From NCBI GenBank assembly GCA_036186865.1, contig AP025048.1, positions 30,926,852 through 30,990,851 on the forward strand: a stretch of 64,000 nt of DNA. Reading direction: 5' to 3'. Below are positions 20,161-32,009 of the stretch, one piece after another. How positions within the stretch are numbered: position 1 is the stretch's first letter; every line of letters begins with the position of its first letter. A model generated the notes under the pieces. The model did no database searches and was not told the origin of the DNA. It saw nothing but the letters and a program-made list of their open reading frames with translations. Source of the stretch: Eustoma russellianum (Eukaryota; Streptophyta; Magnoliopsida; Gentianales; Gentianaceae). A program made the position numbers and the translations under genes.

Positions 20161-20930
20161 GGAAGTAATGGGAGCAGAGATAGCAGCGCTAGAAGCAAAT
20201 AAGACCTGGTCTATAGTGCCTTTACCTCCAGGAAAGAGACCAATTGGGTGCAGATGGGTCTACAAAACCAAGCTGAAGTCTGATGGTACGGTGGAGAGGT
20301 ATAAGTCTAGATTAGTTGCTAAGGGGTATAATCAGCAACTAGGCATAGACTATCAGGACACTTTTTCTCCAGTTGCTAAACTAACTACAGTGAGAGTAGT
20401 CCTTGCCCTTGCAGCACAACATGGTCGGCCTATCTATCAAATGGACGTTAATAATGCCTTCCTCCATGGGGATTCGCATGAAGATCTATATATATATGTA
20501 TATATATGTGTGTGTATATATGTATATATATATGTATATGTATATATATGTATATATGTATATATTTATATATATGGCACCTCCACCTGAGATGATCCTT
20601 TCAGATCCAAGCATGGTGTGCAAGTTAGAGAAATCATTATATGGATTTAAACAGGCTAGCAGAGAATGGAATGCTACCTTGACTCAATTTTTGATATCTC
20701 AAGGATTCCAGCAATCAAAGGCAGACTATACACTCTTCACTAAATCAATGGGTTCTTCCTTACTCATTTTATTGGTGTATGTTGATGATATAATAGTGAC
20801 ATGTCCTTCAGAAGCATCTATATCGCAGATTAAGCAGGCTCTTCATAGTAAATTCCAAATCAATGATCTGGGAGATCTTAAATACTTCCTCGGCATTGAG
20901 GTAGCCAAGGCAAGGGGGAGTTCACATTAA
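20161..20930 (+). pseudogene. Copia-2 reverse transcriptase, split by microsatellite
   Basis: Opens with EIAALEANKTWSIVPLP and KRPIGCRWVYKTK, then RYKSRLVAKGYNQ, FSPVAKLTTVRVVLALAAQ and IYQMDVNNAFLHGD (catalytic Asp). At 20486 a 90-bp TA-rich microsatellite interrupts the chain. The frame after it (YMAPPPEMILSD, LEKSLYGFKQASREW) differs by one base, so the polypeptide is broken. The YVDD box is intact in LLVYVDDIIVT (about 20778). A frameshift follows GIEVAKAR near 20915. Confidence 0.9.
20486..20575 (+). repeat. TA/TATG microsatellite inside RT
   Basis: About 90 bp of (TA)n mixed with TATG and GTGTGT, lying exactly where the family has codons for LYMAP. The native TATATATG there is a plausible seed. 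The implied gain is about 82 bp, not a multiple of three, consistent with the observed frame change. Confidence 0.85.
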
Positions 20931-21789
20931 TCAAAGAAAGTACATGCTAGAATTATTAGATCAGGCTGGAGTTTTGGATTCAAAACCAGTAAAAAGTCCT
21001 ACGGAAAGTAGTTTAAGACTGACACATAATGATTCTCCACAAATAAAAGATGTCTCACAGTACAGAAGACTCATAGGGAAACTGTTTTACCTCACTATAT
21101 CTAGACCTGATATAACATTCCTTGTACAACAACTCAGTCAGCTTCTAGATTGCCCTACTGAAAATCAACTTAAGGCTGCACATAGAATCCTAAGATATAT
21201 TAAAGGAACTATAGGACAAGGTTTGCTGTTTCCCAAAACTGGAGGTTTGGAGCTGAAGGCATTTGTGGACGCAGACTGGGGAGGCTGCCATGAAACAAGG
21301 AGGTCTATCATAGGGTATTGTGTGTTCCTAGGAGAAGCCTTGATTTCTTGGAAATCAAAGAAACAAACTACGGTATCAAGGTCCTCAACAGAGGCAGATT
21401 ATAGAGCAATGGAATTAGTCACTTGTGAGGTCCAATGGCTCACTTATCTTTTGAAGGACTTGGGTGTGAGTACGAGTAAACCAGTTGAGGTATTTTGTGA
21501 CTGTAAGAGTGTCATTTACATAGCTGAAAACCCAGTATTTCATGAAAGGACCAAGCACATTGAGATTGATTGTCATATGATAAGGGACAAATTGCAAGAA
21601 GTAGAAATCAAACTAACGCCAATTAGAACTGAGTTGGCTGACAAGTTCACTAAGCCTCTTGACTCAAAAAGACTGGGAGCAATTCCTGCAGCGTTAGGGA
21701 CATATAACATATATTCCAATCTTAGCTTGAGAGAGAGTGTCAAAGATATAGTAGAAGAGGCTGAAAGTGATGGAGGAAGGAAAGAGTAG
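20931..21789 (+). pseudogene. Copia-2 RNase H
   Basis: A 281-residue open frame from 20944. It contains the RT thumb/connection (RRLIGKLFYLTISRPDI) and RNase H with AFVDADWGGCHETRRS (Asp), SSTEADYRAME (Glu), VFCDCKSVIYIAENPVFHERTKHI (Asp; interrupted, Lys for the usual Asn/Gln) and DKFTKPL. The frame runs through the PPT (NLSLRESV) and stops inside the 3' LTR at 21787-21789. It is the best-preserved stretch of this element. Confidence 0.92.
21725..21737 (+). other. Copia-2 polypurine tract (degenerate)
   Basis: GCTTGAGAGAGAG abuts the LTR start TGTCAAAG. It codes for the LRES part of the pol C-terminus, where related copias have LRGS encoded by a G-run. Confidence 0.65.
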
Positions 21790-22283
21790 ATAGCACATTG
21801 GGTGATGGGCGTGATCCGTGTCAGTAAGCAATTGATACCACAGGATGAGAGAGGGAATCAACAGTTAAGATGCTTAGTTGGTGATGTGAGCTGAAGGAAA
21901 CAAAGGAGAATCAAGATGGCACGGTGATCCCGTGATTTGCGGAGGAGGTTGACTGAAGTCCGTAGGAAGAAGAAGAAGAAGGAAAAGGACGCAAAGTGTT
22001 TAAAACACGTGAAATGACGAAAATGCCCTTGACAGTTTTTTATATGAGTAGTTAATAGAAGGGCTTTCTTGTAATTTTGTTCAATTCACCTTCTTCCTTA
22101 TTAGCGCGCTTGGCGCTTGTAGGCAGTTAACGGTTTTTCAGTTGTATATCTCATTTCTCTTTGAATGTGATCTCCCTATCATTCTTGTTCCTTCTCTCCT
22201 TCTCATTCGATCTCTTCAAGTTTTTGCATCTTGATTGATTGATTGTTGTTGGAAAATTTGAATTACTTTTTACAAATTTCACA
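21738..22283 (+). repeat. Copia-2 3' LTR
   Basis: 546 bp, TGTCAAAGATATAGTAG to AAATTTCACA; pairs with 16654-17190. Longer by a few small indels (for example an extra AGA in the AAGAAGAAGAAG run). Confidence 0.9.
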
Positions 22284-22288
22284 TAGTG

Positions 22289-23412
22289 TAGGATAAAAAC
22301 CAAGGAAAAAAAAAGTACAGAAGATCCACGTAATTTGGGATAAAGCCACACGCGATAGCTAAGACTTCATTATTTTGAAATTGCATACTTTTATTTGATT
22401 GTTATAAGTACAAAGCCGTCAGACTCGCTGGTAAGTATGTATCCACATGCATTTTCTGTAGACTTGCTTCCTATGGCTTTGTTTTGATTTGCTGAGAAGA
22501 AGGGGTATCAGGCACGCCAACGCAAACTAAAATCGGGACGATAGGTGTTTCGATTGTGTATGTCAAAGTCTTTCGAGGTCCTCATAATAGTGTTTCATCA
22601 GTACAAGAAAGGCCGATGCCTGATTTGAGAACCACGCAACGGGTATGAGTCGACCTTGTATATTTGTTGCAAGAAGCAGAATGGACACGACAAATTGGCT
22701 GACATCGTAGGCCATTTTGAGAATTTTGATTCTCTGAACACATCATAAATTGTAACCAATGAATGATGATAGCAAAAAGCCTTTAGGTAGTGCATTAGTT
22801 TTCATACAGAAAGTTATATTATGACCTTAAATGTTCCTGTCTTAGTTTAAAAAGTTTCCCGTAAGATATAAAATCAGGTCAATCAATAGTTTTTTAGGTG
22901 GGAGGAGTAGGATTTAACATCTACAAGATGTCTGAGTGCAAATCTGTTTTGATTTAAAGGTTTTCTCTGTCTTAGTTCTAAAAAGTTCCGCGTAAGATAT
23001 AAAATCATGTCAATCAACGGTTTTTTAGGAGAGAGGTCTAGGATTTAAAGTCTACAAGATGTCAGAGCCCAAATCTGCTTTGATATAAAGAGTAAACGGC
23101 AAGGCACAAACACCTAACATGCGTCAACCAATATTAAAACCGGAAACCTCGAATCCAATATATCATTCAAGTATCAGTTGAACTACTCCCTCAGTCCTCC
23201 TCTCCTAAAAATGTTTAGATATTATTCTATATTTTGTTGAATTATCTTTCAAAAAAAAGTAACCAAAACAAGGCTAACTATTTCCCGTCTTTCGATGTTT
23301 TTAAACACCGAATTGATAATTTTACCGTGCTTTTAATTTTTTCTATCTCGTCTCCATCTTCATCTACAACCACTATCACCCCAACCACCACCATGCCACC
23401 ACCATTGATGTC
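22289..23412. other. spacer between Copia-2 and element A
   Basis: No gene I can support. A short open reading near 22630-22745 has no domain I know. A tandem duplication occupies 22838-23095. CTACTCCCTCAGTCCTCCTC (23183 on) resembles the edge of a Stowaway-type MITE, without a visible partner end. Confidence 0.45.
22838..23095 (+). repeat. 129-bp tandem duplication
   Basis: CTGTCTTAGTTTAAAAAGTT at 22838 recurs at 22967 as CTGTCTTAGTTCTAAAAAGT. Both copies continue with CGTAAGATATAAAATCA, GGTTTTTTAGG and TCTACAAGATGTC. Copies differ by scattered substitutions. Confidence 0.85.
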
Positions 23413-23417
23413 GTTTC

Positions 23418-24259
23418 TGTTGGAATTAACTTGTGAGACGTGTAATGTTTAGCACGTTGATTAAGTAAACACGAATTAATCATAAGGTAGACATTATGTA
23501 TGATAATTTTATATGTAGCATATGTCACGTAATAATATTAATTATTGCGTAAAACATCCACACGTGAAGTGATCACCGGGGCGTGCTTGTGGATGTATAG
23601 TGTAGTCTAAAATGGTAACCCCGAATATGTAGAAATTCATATGGTCAGAGACCGCCATGGATGGGCTCAAGTGCAACGACCTTAAATTGCACGACGTCTG
23701 GTCCCCAAGGGGCGACAACTCACGTGTGATTAGTAGGTAAGTGTTGGTACATATTTAATATTATTATATATTAAATATTGGATAAAGATCACTTCATGAT
23801 AACATCAATTATATCCTCCTTTGGTGATAAGATGAGATAGAGTCCTCATCACTAGAGGAAAAGGATTTGGTTGTCATCACAATTCCAAATCCTATCACCA
23901 TTAGGATTCTCTCCCTATTTAAAGGAGGAGGTTCTTCACCTCCCCACATAAAAATCAAGAGGGCAGCCGGCCATTGAGGAGAAAGGGTGGGAGTGCCAAC
24001 CTTTATTCTACACAACCCACCTTGTCTAGCCTCTTCATCCAGTAAAGCAGTGAATTATTGAAGCCGTTCAAGGGGTGCATCAACAATTGGTGGGAGGTCT
24101 TGAATCCTTGGTTCACACCAGATTTATGAAGCAGCAGAAACATACGTGGTGAGTAGATCCGCATCAAACATGGAGCAGGGAAAAATTCTCCCTTTGTTAC
24201 TTTGTCCAGTGATTCGATTAAACGGTCATTAGTTAGGAATTTAACAAATAAATCCAACA
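23418..24259 (+). repeat. Element A 5' LTR
   Basis: 842 bp, TGTTGGAATTAAC to AAATCCAACA. Contains a TATA-like CTATTTAAAG (about 23915-23924) that is conserved in the 3' copy (about 53217) and is a candidate promoter. Pairs with 52720-53559. Confidence 0.9.
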
Positions 24260-24261
24260 AG

Positions 24262-24273
24262 TGGTATCAGAGC
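24262..24273 (+). other. Element A primer binding site
   Basis: TGGTATCAGAGC two bases after the 5' LTR; initiator tRNA-Met complement. Confidence 0.88.
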
Positions 24274-24429
24274 ATATTTAAATCGAATCACTTTTATTAA
24301 TCGGTTTATGATTAAAGCTTTTGACAAAAATTTAATTTGTGTCAAAAGTTAGTTTTTTCCACCGGAATGAAATCTGGTAAAAAAGATACCATTTTTATAT
24401 ATAAAAAAGCTGCCAGGCTTTGTGATCAA

Positions 24430-24500
24430 AAAGGGTCGCTAGCCCATTAGTTGCAACCATCTCCTTGTTGTGAGAGGTCTTCGGTTCGAATCCCTGTGGC
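24430..24500 (+). repeat. tRNA-like segment with A- and B-box motifs
   Basis: CTAGCCCATTAGTTGC (24439-24454) resembles a Pol III A box, and CGGTTCGAATCCC (24482-24494) is a near-perfect B box, spaced as in tRNAs. T- and acceptor stems pair poorly, so it is not a functional tRNA gene. It may be a SINE head or a tRNA-derived piece captured in the leader. Confidence 0.45.
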
Positions 24501-24619
24501 AAAATTTTTTCTAGAATTTCATCTCAAGGAGGAACTTGGGCTTGGATTCGGGTTCAACTTGGTCTGGCCCGATTCAGAATGGGCTTCTGTCCAATTACAA
24601 ATTTTTTTAAAGGAAAACA

Positions 24620-24760
24620 AAGTAAATAATAATGACAATAATTCAATTATTATTTTATTATTAAAGAATATTAAAGAAAATAGTAATAATAATAAATTAT
24701 TATTATTATTATTATTTTAAAAAAATACAAAATAATAATAATTAAGGATTCAGTTTAATT
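24620..24760 (+). repeat. AAT/ATT low-complexity tract
   Basis: Runs of AATAAT and TTATTATTATTATTATTAT, including an eight-unit TTA run near 24693-24717. Confidence 0.8.
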
Positions 24761-26180
24761 TTTGTTTACTAGATTATTATTTTTTGTTTATTTATGTGTT
24801 TATTTGTTCATTTATTTATTTATGTTGTTCGTGCATGTTAATAAATAAATAAATACAAGTAAAACAAGTTATAGTTTTGGGTTCCTTTTGAAACTGACCC
24901 GGTTTCAAGTTGCACGGTCTGGGCTTTGATCCAAACTAAGGGGATTTAATGCTACCTCTTAAAGTAAACATTAAAGAAGGGGATTAGTTGAACCGGACAT
25001 GACTTAGACCCGTACCTAACCCAATTAAGACCTGAATCTTGTTTGACCTGGCTTGACCGAGTTCGACCAAGTTGATTCGATAGTTTTAATTGACTGTGTT
25101 GGCCATTTTGACCAGCACATAACCTGTATTATCTGGATTTATCAATCAATGCGGTTTAAAGTAATCGTGATAGACGACTAATTGAGTTATGATACATACA
25201 CCGTGCACATGATTCTGTCCAAGAAAACCGGTTCTTAAGCAAGACCATTTGTGACTCCACTGGTGCCTGAGAATAATGTGGAATGATAATACACCCTTAT
25301 GGCAAGTGGGTGTTATCGAATCGGTTCATTTCACAATCAATATAACTCATCATAAAGTTATTGTTGAGAAACCGGGTTTGAGTGATTTGAAAATTATGAT
25401 TTAAATGTTACGTGTTTACAAAATGCATGAAATAAGTGTTACTTGATATATGCATGTGATAAAAATGCTTTACATGTTTATATATAATGTTGTCATACTA
25501 ACATACCATGAAGCATTAAATCTTATATTATATGACAAACATTTGTTTTCTTTATACTATTTTCAGGTGCCATGATTAATGAACTAAACTAGTTTGTTAA
25601 CTGAAGTGCATAAGGAAATGAACTAACTAGTTCATGAAATGAAGATATACTTGGAGAGAGCTATTTGGCTACAAATGTGAAAATGGAAAGTCTCCTCATC
25701 TCACACCCTCACACACGCCACATACATATACATATTATATATCCATATTTTTTTACGACAAACTATATACTTATATTCCGACGTACCACCAATACGTCAT
25801 ATATATTATAAATGTACGTCGATGTCATACCACTATATACACTTCATATTTATGAGTATATACTGGTCTCATGTCATATATTACAAGTCATAGTGCCATC
25901 TAAATTATAACGATATGTCACAAGGTCATAAACTGAAAATTGTCGTATCGGGTGACTACCGAAACTTCACTGACATGTCACGTACTTACCATGTAAAGAT
26001 TGTTAGCCTATATAAACTACAAATACTCAAAAATTTCGTGATGCACATGACAAATTCAGACCCAAAGTCATACAATGTTTACACACATCGATCACCCACG
26101 ATTTGACTTAAATTTGTGGAGAATTCAAATTCATTTTTCTGAAAGGCACATGGCATTTTTCCTCAGCCATTGGATCGAAA

Positions 26181-26247
26181 AACCTTTAGGTCTAGCGGTT
26201 GAGTAGCATTTATCCCAACCCCGGGTCTCGAGTTCGATTCCCCTCCC

Positions 26248-26311
<64 letters not shown>

Positions 26312-26315
26312 CATG
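26181..26315 (+). mobile_element. tRNA-derived SINE-like insertion with (TA)n tail
   Basis: A-box-like TCTAGCGGTTGAG (26191-26203) and B-box GAGTTCGATTCCC (26230-26242) are 39 bp apart start to start, as in a tRNA. TTAGG and CCTAA flank them like an acceptor stem. A (TA)n run of about 55 bp follows (26253-26308). The aligned position in the 3' LTR (about 45715-45785) has no such sequence, so it arrived after B inserted. Confidence 0.65.
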
Positions 26316-27048
26316 TATAAGAAGTTTGATTTTAATCGGAGAAAAATCGCGTAATCGATGAAAGTCAAAAATTCGCTTTTCTACACCTCTTCATGCTTGG
26401 AACCTTTTTGATCTTAGTGTAACATGTATCTAGACAATTTTTACACATTCAAGACATATTAGAGTATTCTAGAAAAATCAATTTAGGTCTGATTGCAATT
26501 TACCGTGTGTGTGAAGATTGTGCATCATTATGTGACAAAGTTTACAAAAATAGAATTCAACACATGTGCAGGAATACTACACACCTATTTCATCCTTGTT
26601 GGAGCCTAGATGGAGCTTGTTTGGCACTTTAATTGGTAGAGGATAAGCCACACATGATTTGTGACACTGAAGAGGGCAAAAAACACAAGGAAACAATTCA
26701 AAATAACACACATGCTAAAATTTCAACACATGGAATGTGCTGACAGATTTTGCCTTCATTCTTGCTTCAATTTTCTTCCAAAATTTAAGGAGAATCATAT
26801 CATGATTAATTGAAAATTAACCACCATGATTTTAATCATGTGTTTCAGATTTTTTGATAGAATTTCCAGCTCATTATGAAAGCCTAGGTGGATTAAAGAT
26901 GGCCAATCATGAAGTGACAACAAGGCGAAGACAAGTCATTTGTCCAATTATATTGCACCAAGTAAGCAAAGGTGTGTCACCATATTATCCAAGGCATTCG
27001 AGACAAATTTTCAAGGGGAGAGTTCAGCTAGGGTGCGTCCAATACACC

Positions 27049-27058
27049 TATATATAGA
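27049..27058 (+). promoter_or_regulatory. TATA-box candidate in SIRE-like LTR
   Basis: CTATATATAG in a CACC...GAG context, conserved between the two LTRs of B (46516-46525 has CTATAAATAG). Transcription start would be expected about 30 bp downstream. Inference from position and motif only. Confidence 0.45.
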
Positions 27059-28116
27059 GTCAAAGTGTGCAAGACAAGCCTAAGCAAAAAGTTCATATTC
27101 GTTCAAGATCAAAGCAAGACTACTCTCTTCTTCTCTCATTCTTTTCTCTTGCTCTTAACCTCAATCCTATCATTCTTATATTCCATATATTACATAGACT
27201 ATGTGTAAACCACCTACATACGTTCATCTCATGTAAAAAGTTGATCAAGGTGTGATCAAACCTTCATTTGTTCGGTGGTAGTGTTCGTCTTGTTGTTTTT
27301 GTTTGTTTGATTGTAAAAGGATAGGTTAGGTGTTTAACTTCAGTCACCCTTGTATCAAGGTATTATTTGTGATTAGTAAATACCGAGGAATGTGTCTTCA
27401 AAGACCGGAGTAGGTTTTTTTACCAAACCAGTATAAAAATCTCGGTATTATTTACTTTCAGCACTTCTGCTTTCAGTTTCTAGTTTACTACATCATTTTC
27501 ATACTCACGGGAAAAATAGCAAACATTTTTCAAAAGTCACAAAATTTTGTAGAAACATAACCACGCGCCTAGCTTTCATTTGGGACAAGTTTCATCATAT
27601 TTAGATAATTATAAGTCAGACAAACGTTAATAGTTCTGAGACCAGTACAATCTGATTCTCATATTTGCGGTGGTTGAGAACATCAACGTGGTTGATATAC
27701 TAACCAAGAAAATTTTGAAAAACTGTTTCAAACGATTAAAGTAAACATTTTAAGGGTCATAACATAAAATTTTCAGGTCATTTAGAGCTGTAAATTAATA
27801 GGAATAAATTTTTCATTTCGGAGCACAGTTTCTAGCAGATTAATATAATCTGTGCAAAAAGGGTTTTTCAAGTGTTGCACTTAGAGTTTTAATTTGAAAT
27901 TTTTGTGACATATTAACAACATCTGAGATCACATTGTTATCAAGTTTCATAATTTGTGGAGGTCTACAACTATGTCATCTAGATAATACAAATCAGGATC
28001 TGAAAATAGAAACTGTTTTCAGAAATGAGTTATTTGGTGTAAAAAGTTTAAAAACCGAATTTTCTGCACTCACTATTCAATCCCTCCTTCTAGTGGTGCT
28101 ATACAGGTACTAAAAG

Positions 28117-28128
28117 TGGTATCAGAGC
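28117..28128 (+). other. Element B primer binding site
   Basis: TGGTATCAGAGC two bases after the LTR end at 28114; initiator tRNA-Met complement. Confidence 0.88.
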
Positions 28129-28170
28129 GCAGGTTCACCCACTACAAGAAGATACAATAATCTTTGTAAG

Positions 28171-28975
28171 ATGGCATCCACTTGTCATCAAACCAAGCAA
28201 GAACATTTGTCAAGCCAAAGGCCTCCACGTTTTGATGGTGAGGTAAATTGTGATTCTGATTCTGAATCATTCTATCATGATTTGTTTGTTCAATATCTTG
28301 AATCACATAAGTTTGCTAAGACTCTTGCAAAAGAAAAAAAAGCTTAATTGAAGACAAGAAATTGTTAGAATCCTCTAACACAAATCTGGTATCTCAATTA
28401 AACGGTTTAAAAGAGGAGTCATCTAATTTGATTGTTTAATTGAGATCTGAAATTCAATCCTTGACATCTGAAAATGTGGAAATGAAAAACAAGATCTCAG
28501 ATTTGAGATCAAGAAACGAAGATCTAGAAAAGACGGCAAAACAATTCGATAGAGGAACTTGCATGTTCGATCGTCTTATTTCTTCGCAAAAACATGAAAC
28601 TAACAAAAAAGCATTAGGGTATATTGAAGATAATTAGGTACCAAAAAAATCTAAATTTTTTCTGTCTTCATCTAAGCAACACATGTATTTAAAACGATCG
28701 GAAAGTCTAAGAAGGTGACAATACAATCTAGCAGCCCCATGTTGCATTTCATCGCACTACTTCTTTTTCACCGCATGAAAAGTATAACTGTGTGCCATAT
28801 AGATATAAAAGAAAGCCATTGATACATATGCGACATTCATATCATACAAATGCATCTAGATCACGTACCGTGCATACAAATCGAAATGCATATCAAAGCC
28901 GAAAATCACCTCATTTTTACAATGATAGGTTTGGTCATCATAGATCAAATAGAAGTGATCACAACATGTACTATA
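28171..28975 (+). pseudogene. Element B gag remnant with internal deletion
   Basis: Starts at Met 28171 (MASTCHQTKQEHLSSQRPP) and reaches RFDGE, the beginning of a SIRE gag. It then jumps to SDSESFYHDLFVQYLESHKF, which in the related element C lies about 270 residues further on. The main capsid module and the zinc knuckle are therefore deleted. Stops follow near 28346 and 28437. A coiled-coil-like segment (LTSENVEMKNKISDL, 28461 on) and a basic His/Tyr/Arg-rich tail match the end of gag in C. The frame is cut at 28975 by insertion of C. Confidence 0.82.
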
Positions 28976-31900
28976 TGTAGGATCTTCAAGACACCACTAG
29001 AAGGGGGTTTGAATATTGGGTGCGAAAAATGTGGTTTTTAAAATTGTTTTAAACCAAAAACCCAACTTCTGAAAACAGTTTCTGTTTTCAGGACTAGTTT
29101 TAAAACGTTTTAAAAACTAGGTTGTAGGTCTTCAAAAATTCTGAAATTTGGAGAGAACTTAGCTTCAGATGTTCTGAGTATCTCCTAAACATTTCACATT
29201 AAAATTCAACATTTAACCCCTTGAAAAATTGTTGGTGGTCAGATTGCGCAAATCTGCTAGAAACAGTAGTCTGATTTGAAAAATTAATTCCTATTTGTCC
29301 GTAACTCCAAATGCTCTGAAAATTTAATGACTAACCCCTTATTAGTTTTATTTAATTGGGTTGAAACAGTTTTGAAAAATTCTTTTGAGAAGTTAGTCAA
29401 ATACGATCAAAGTCTCAACCTTAGCAAGCCTGAAAATCAGACTGCACTAGTCTCAGAACTTTGGACGTTTGAATGACTTATACTTGTCCAAAAGGGTTGA
29501 GACTAGCGCCAAAATAACCTTAAGACATGTGGCTATGATTCTGGAAAGTTTTGTGATTTCTGAAATTTGTTTACTATTTTTACCAACGTGATTAAAAACG
29601 ATAAACAGTGCTGAAACTGAAAGTAAGTGCTGAAAGTAAATAACACCAGAAATTTTATACTGGTTCGGTTAAAACAACATACTCCAGTCTTCGAGGACAC
29701 CTTCCTCGGTTAGCACTAATCACAAAACACAAAGTAGCACCTTACCACAGGGTTGATGGAGTTACACACCAACTCTAACCCTTTACAAACCTTGTATGAG
29801 AATACAACGATCACGAACGCCACTACCTTGCAAGTGCAAGATTGATCATACATTGATCAATCTTTTACAACAATAAAGAGAGTATGTGGTGGTCTATATG
29901 AAGCCTATTAAAATATATGAATATGAGTACAATAGGCTTTTAGAGAGAAGAAAGAAATAAGTGTAGAGAGAAGAGGCTAGAAAACGTTTTTGATCCTTCA
30001 ATTTGCAAGACTTGTTCTTGTCTTTTGTTTGCTCTCTTCTTTCCTTTTTATCTCCATGTGGCCGCCCACCTTAGCCTTTTTCTTCCTCTTGAAAATTATC
30101 TTCTAAATCCTTGGAAGAGTGTATTGCATCATTGTGACATGTCCTTGCTTACTTGGCAACTCCTCATTGGATGATCATTAAGCTCTTTCTTACTTGGCAC
30201 TCATTGATTGGATGGATGTTGTCATCATTTGATGACTAGATAAATCTGAAATTAAACCTCAAAAAGCATGTGTCAATTAGCCATAAACTTATAACCATAA
30301 ATCACATAATCATCTCACATAATTAGCAAGACAACTTTCTCCAACTTGCCATGCAAAAATCGGCCATTTACTTCCTTCACATGCTGAAATTTTAGCATGT
30401 GTAACATTTGTATTTTATTCAAGATGTTGCCAAGTTTGCTTTGATTTATTTCTTGAAAATAAAGAAGAAATCAATCATCTTTTAGTACACAATATTTCTA
30501 CCAATTTTGGATTAAACTTAGTCACCAAGTAGGCCATAAAATCGGCCACATTCTTTTCTACACATGCTGAATTTTTCAGCATGTGTGATATTTGAAGATA
30601 TCACATTATTAATTTCATAATATATTCAAAACACTTCCATACTATCTCTAATTAATCTACTTAATTCAAGATAGCAAAATATGGCTCATTTAGTGTAGAA
30701 AATCGGTCGGCCATGTACACATGCTGAAATTTTCAACATGTGTTACAAATGTGACATATTTTGAAATGTTACCTTGTGTAGCTCCTTCATTTATGTCACC
30801 AACATTGTATGCTTCATTCTTGGCCAATCAAGATGCTAACAAAGCTCCACATAAGCTCCAACATGGCTGTTTAAGCGTGTGCAATAGTTAATACATGTGC
30901 TGAATTTTATTTTTGCAAACTTTGTAAAATAGTGCACATGTAATTATACACACATGGTATATTCCAATCAGCCCTTAATTGATTTTTTAGAACACTTTAG
31001 AATGTATGAAGTATGTAAAAAGCGTCTAGATACATGTTATATGCCATGCCAAAAATGTTCCATGTGTCGTGTACGTAGAAAACCGAATTTTTGACGTTTA
31101 TCGATTACCCGATTTTTTTCTAATTAAATTCTAATTTTTTGCACATGTTATATATATTATGTTACACATAATATACATAAATTAAAATTTGATATTCAGC
31201 ACTTATGCTGATCTAAAGTGGCGCCTAACCATGTGACAAAATTGAAATTGAAATTTCCACAATTTGGCCTTAATTGAGGGTGATTTGTGTGTGCCAACAT
31301 GGAATGATTTTATGGCGGCACATACCATGTAAGCCACGAAATTTGTGGCCATTTTTGAAGTGTAGGGGCTGGCCATCTATTTATGGCAAGTACGTGACAC
31401 GTTGGCGAAGTTTCGGTATTCACCCGATACGACAATTTTCGGTTTAGAACCTTTTAACGTGTCGTAATAAATTTTTCATCACCATGACTTATATCATATG
31501 ATATAAGACCTGAATATACTCATAAATATGAGTTAAGTATAGTGGTGTGACGTTAACGTACGTACGTAAAATATATAACGTATCGGTAGTACGTTGGAAT
31601 ATATGTGTATGTGCCTTTTTCAAAAAAAATCTGAATATATATATATGGTAAGTGGCGTGTAGTAGGGAGTGGAAGACTTTTCTTTCTTCAACTTGTTGCC
31701 TTTGTGCCTTTTCCAAATATGGCTTCCTTTAATGAACTACTTAGTTTAATTAACTAAGTACTTCACTTAATGAACTAGTTTAGTTCATTAATGATGGCAC
31801 ATGAAAATAGTTCAAACACAACAAATGCTTGCCATTTGATGTAAGCTTCAAAGCTTCATGGCTCGTTAGTACGGCAACAATATATATGAACTATATAAGA

Positions 31901-32009
31901 CAAGTTTCATGCAAAAATGTGTCATGTCATAAAACCTGTCATGCATTTCTTTAATACACGTTATTTAAATCATGCATTTTGAAATCACTCAAACCCCTTT
32001 TGCTCTACA
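28976..32009 (-). repeat. Element C 3' LTR
   Basis: 3034 bp; plus-strand ends TGTAGGATCTTCAAG...TTTGCTCTACA. Contains three evenly spaced palindromes (30378, 30561, 30718; listed separately). Pairs with 37260-44216. Confidence 0.92.
30378..30742 (-). repeat. three spaced CACATGCTGAA/TTCAGCATGTG hairpins
   Basis: Imperfect palindromes at 30378-30401, 30561-30585 and 30718-30742, each preceded by AATCGGCCA or AATCGGTCGGCCA 15-20 bp upstream. They are 157-183 bp apart. The same trio appears in the other LTR of C (38617, 38801, 42926 after D) and in F (59522, 59692, 59866). Confidence 0.85.

Larger units (their letters stand above)
16654..22283 (+). mobile_element. Copia-2, complete Ty1/copia element with internal inversion
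   Basis: 5630 bp, plus orientation. LTRs are 16654-17190 and 21738-22283. The flanks TAGTA (16649-16653) and TAGTG (22284-22288) fit a target duplication with one change. Order: PBS, gag, protease, an inverted 360-bp block, integrase, RT with a microsatellite, RNase H, PPT. The LTRs are clearly similar but carry scattered substitutions and small indels. Confidence 0.93.
24274..25371 (+). other. Element A leader, first part
   Basis: Non-coding leader up to the insertion site of B; it resumes at 47586. It holds a tRNA-like segment (24430-24500) and an ATT/AAT-rich low-complexity tract. No ORF with a recognised domain. Confidence 0.7.
25372..28114 (+). repeat. Element B 5' LTR
   Basis: 2743 bp, TGTTGAGAAACCGGG to GGTACTAAA. 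It contains a SINE-like insertion with a TA tail (26181-26315) that is absent from the 3' copy. A TATA-box candidate CTATATATAG at 27049-27058 is conserved as CTATAAATAG in the 3' LTR (46516-46525). The next ~1 kb to the LTR end would be transcribed. Confidence 0.92.

Noticed and set aside
22284..23190. Possible host gene exon near 22630-22745
   Set aside because: A short open stretch without known domain, splice pattern or codon support; not enough to call.
23183..23412. Stowaway-type MITE split by element A
   Set aside because: CTACTCCCTCAGTCC resembles one terminal repeat, but no complementary end is seen here or right of 53560.
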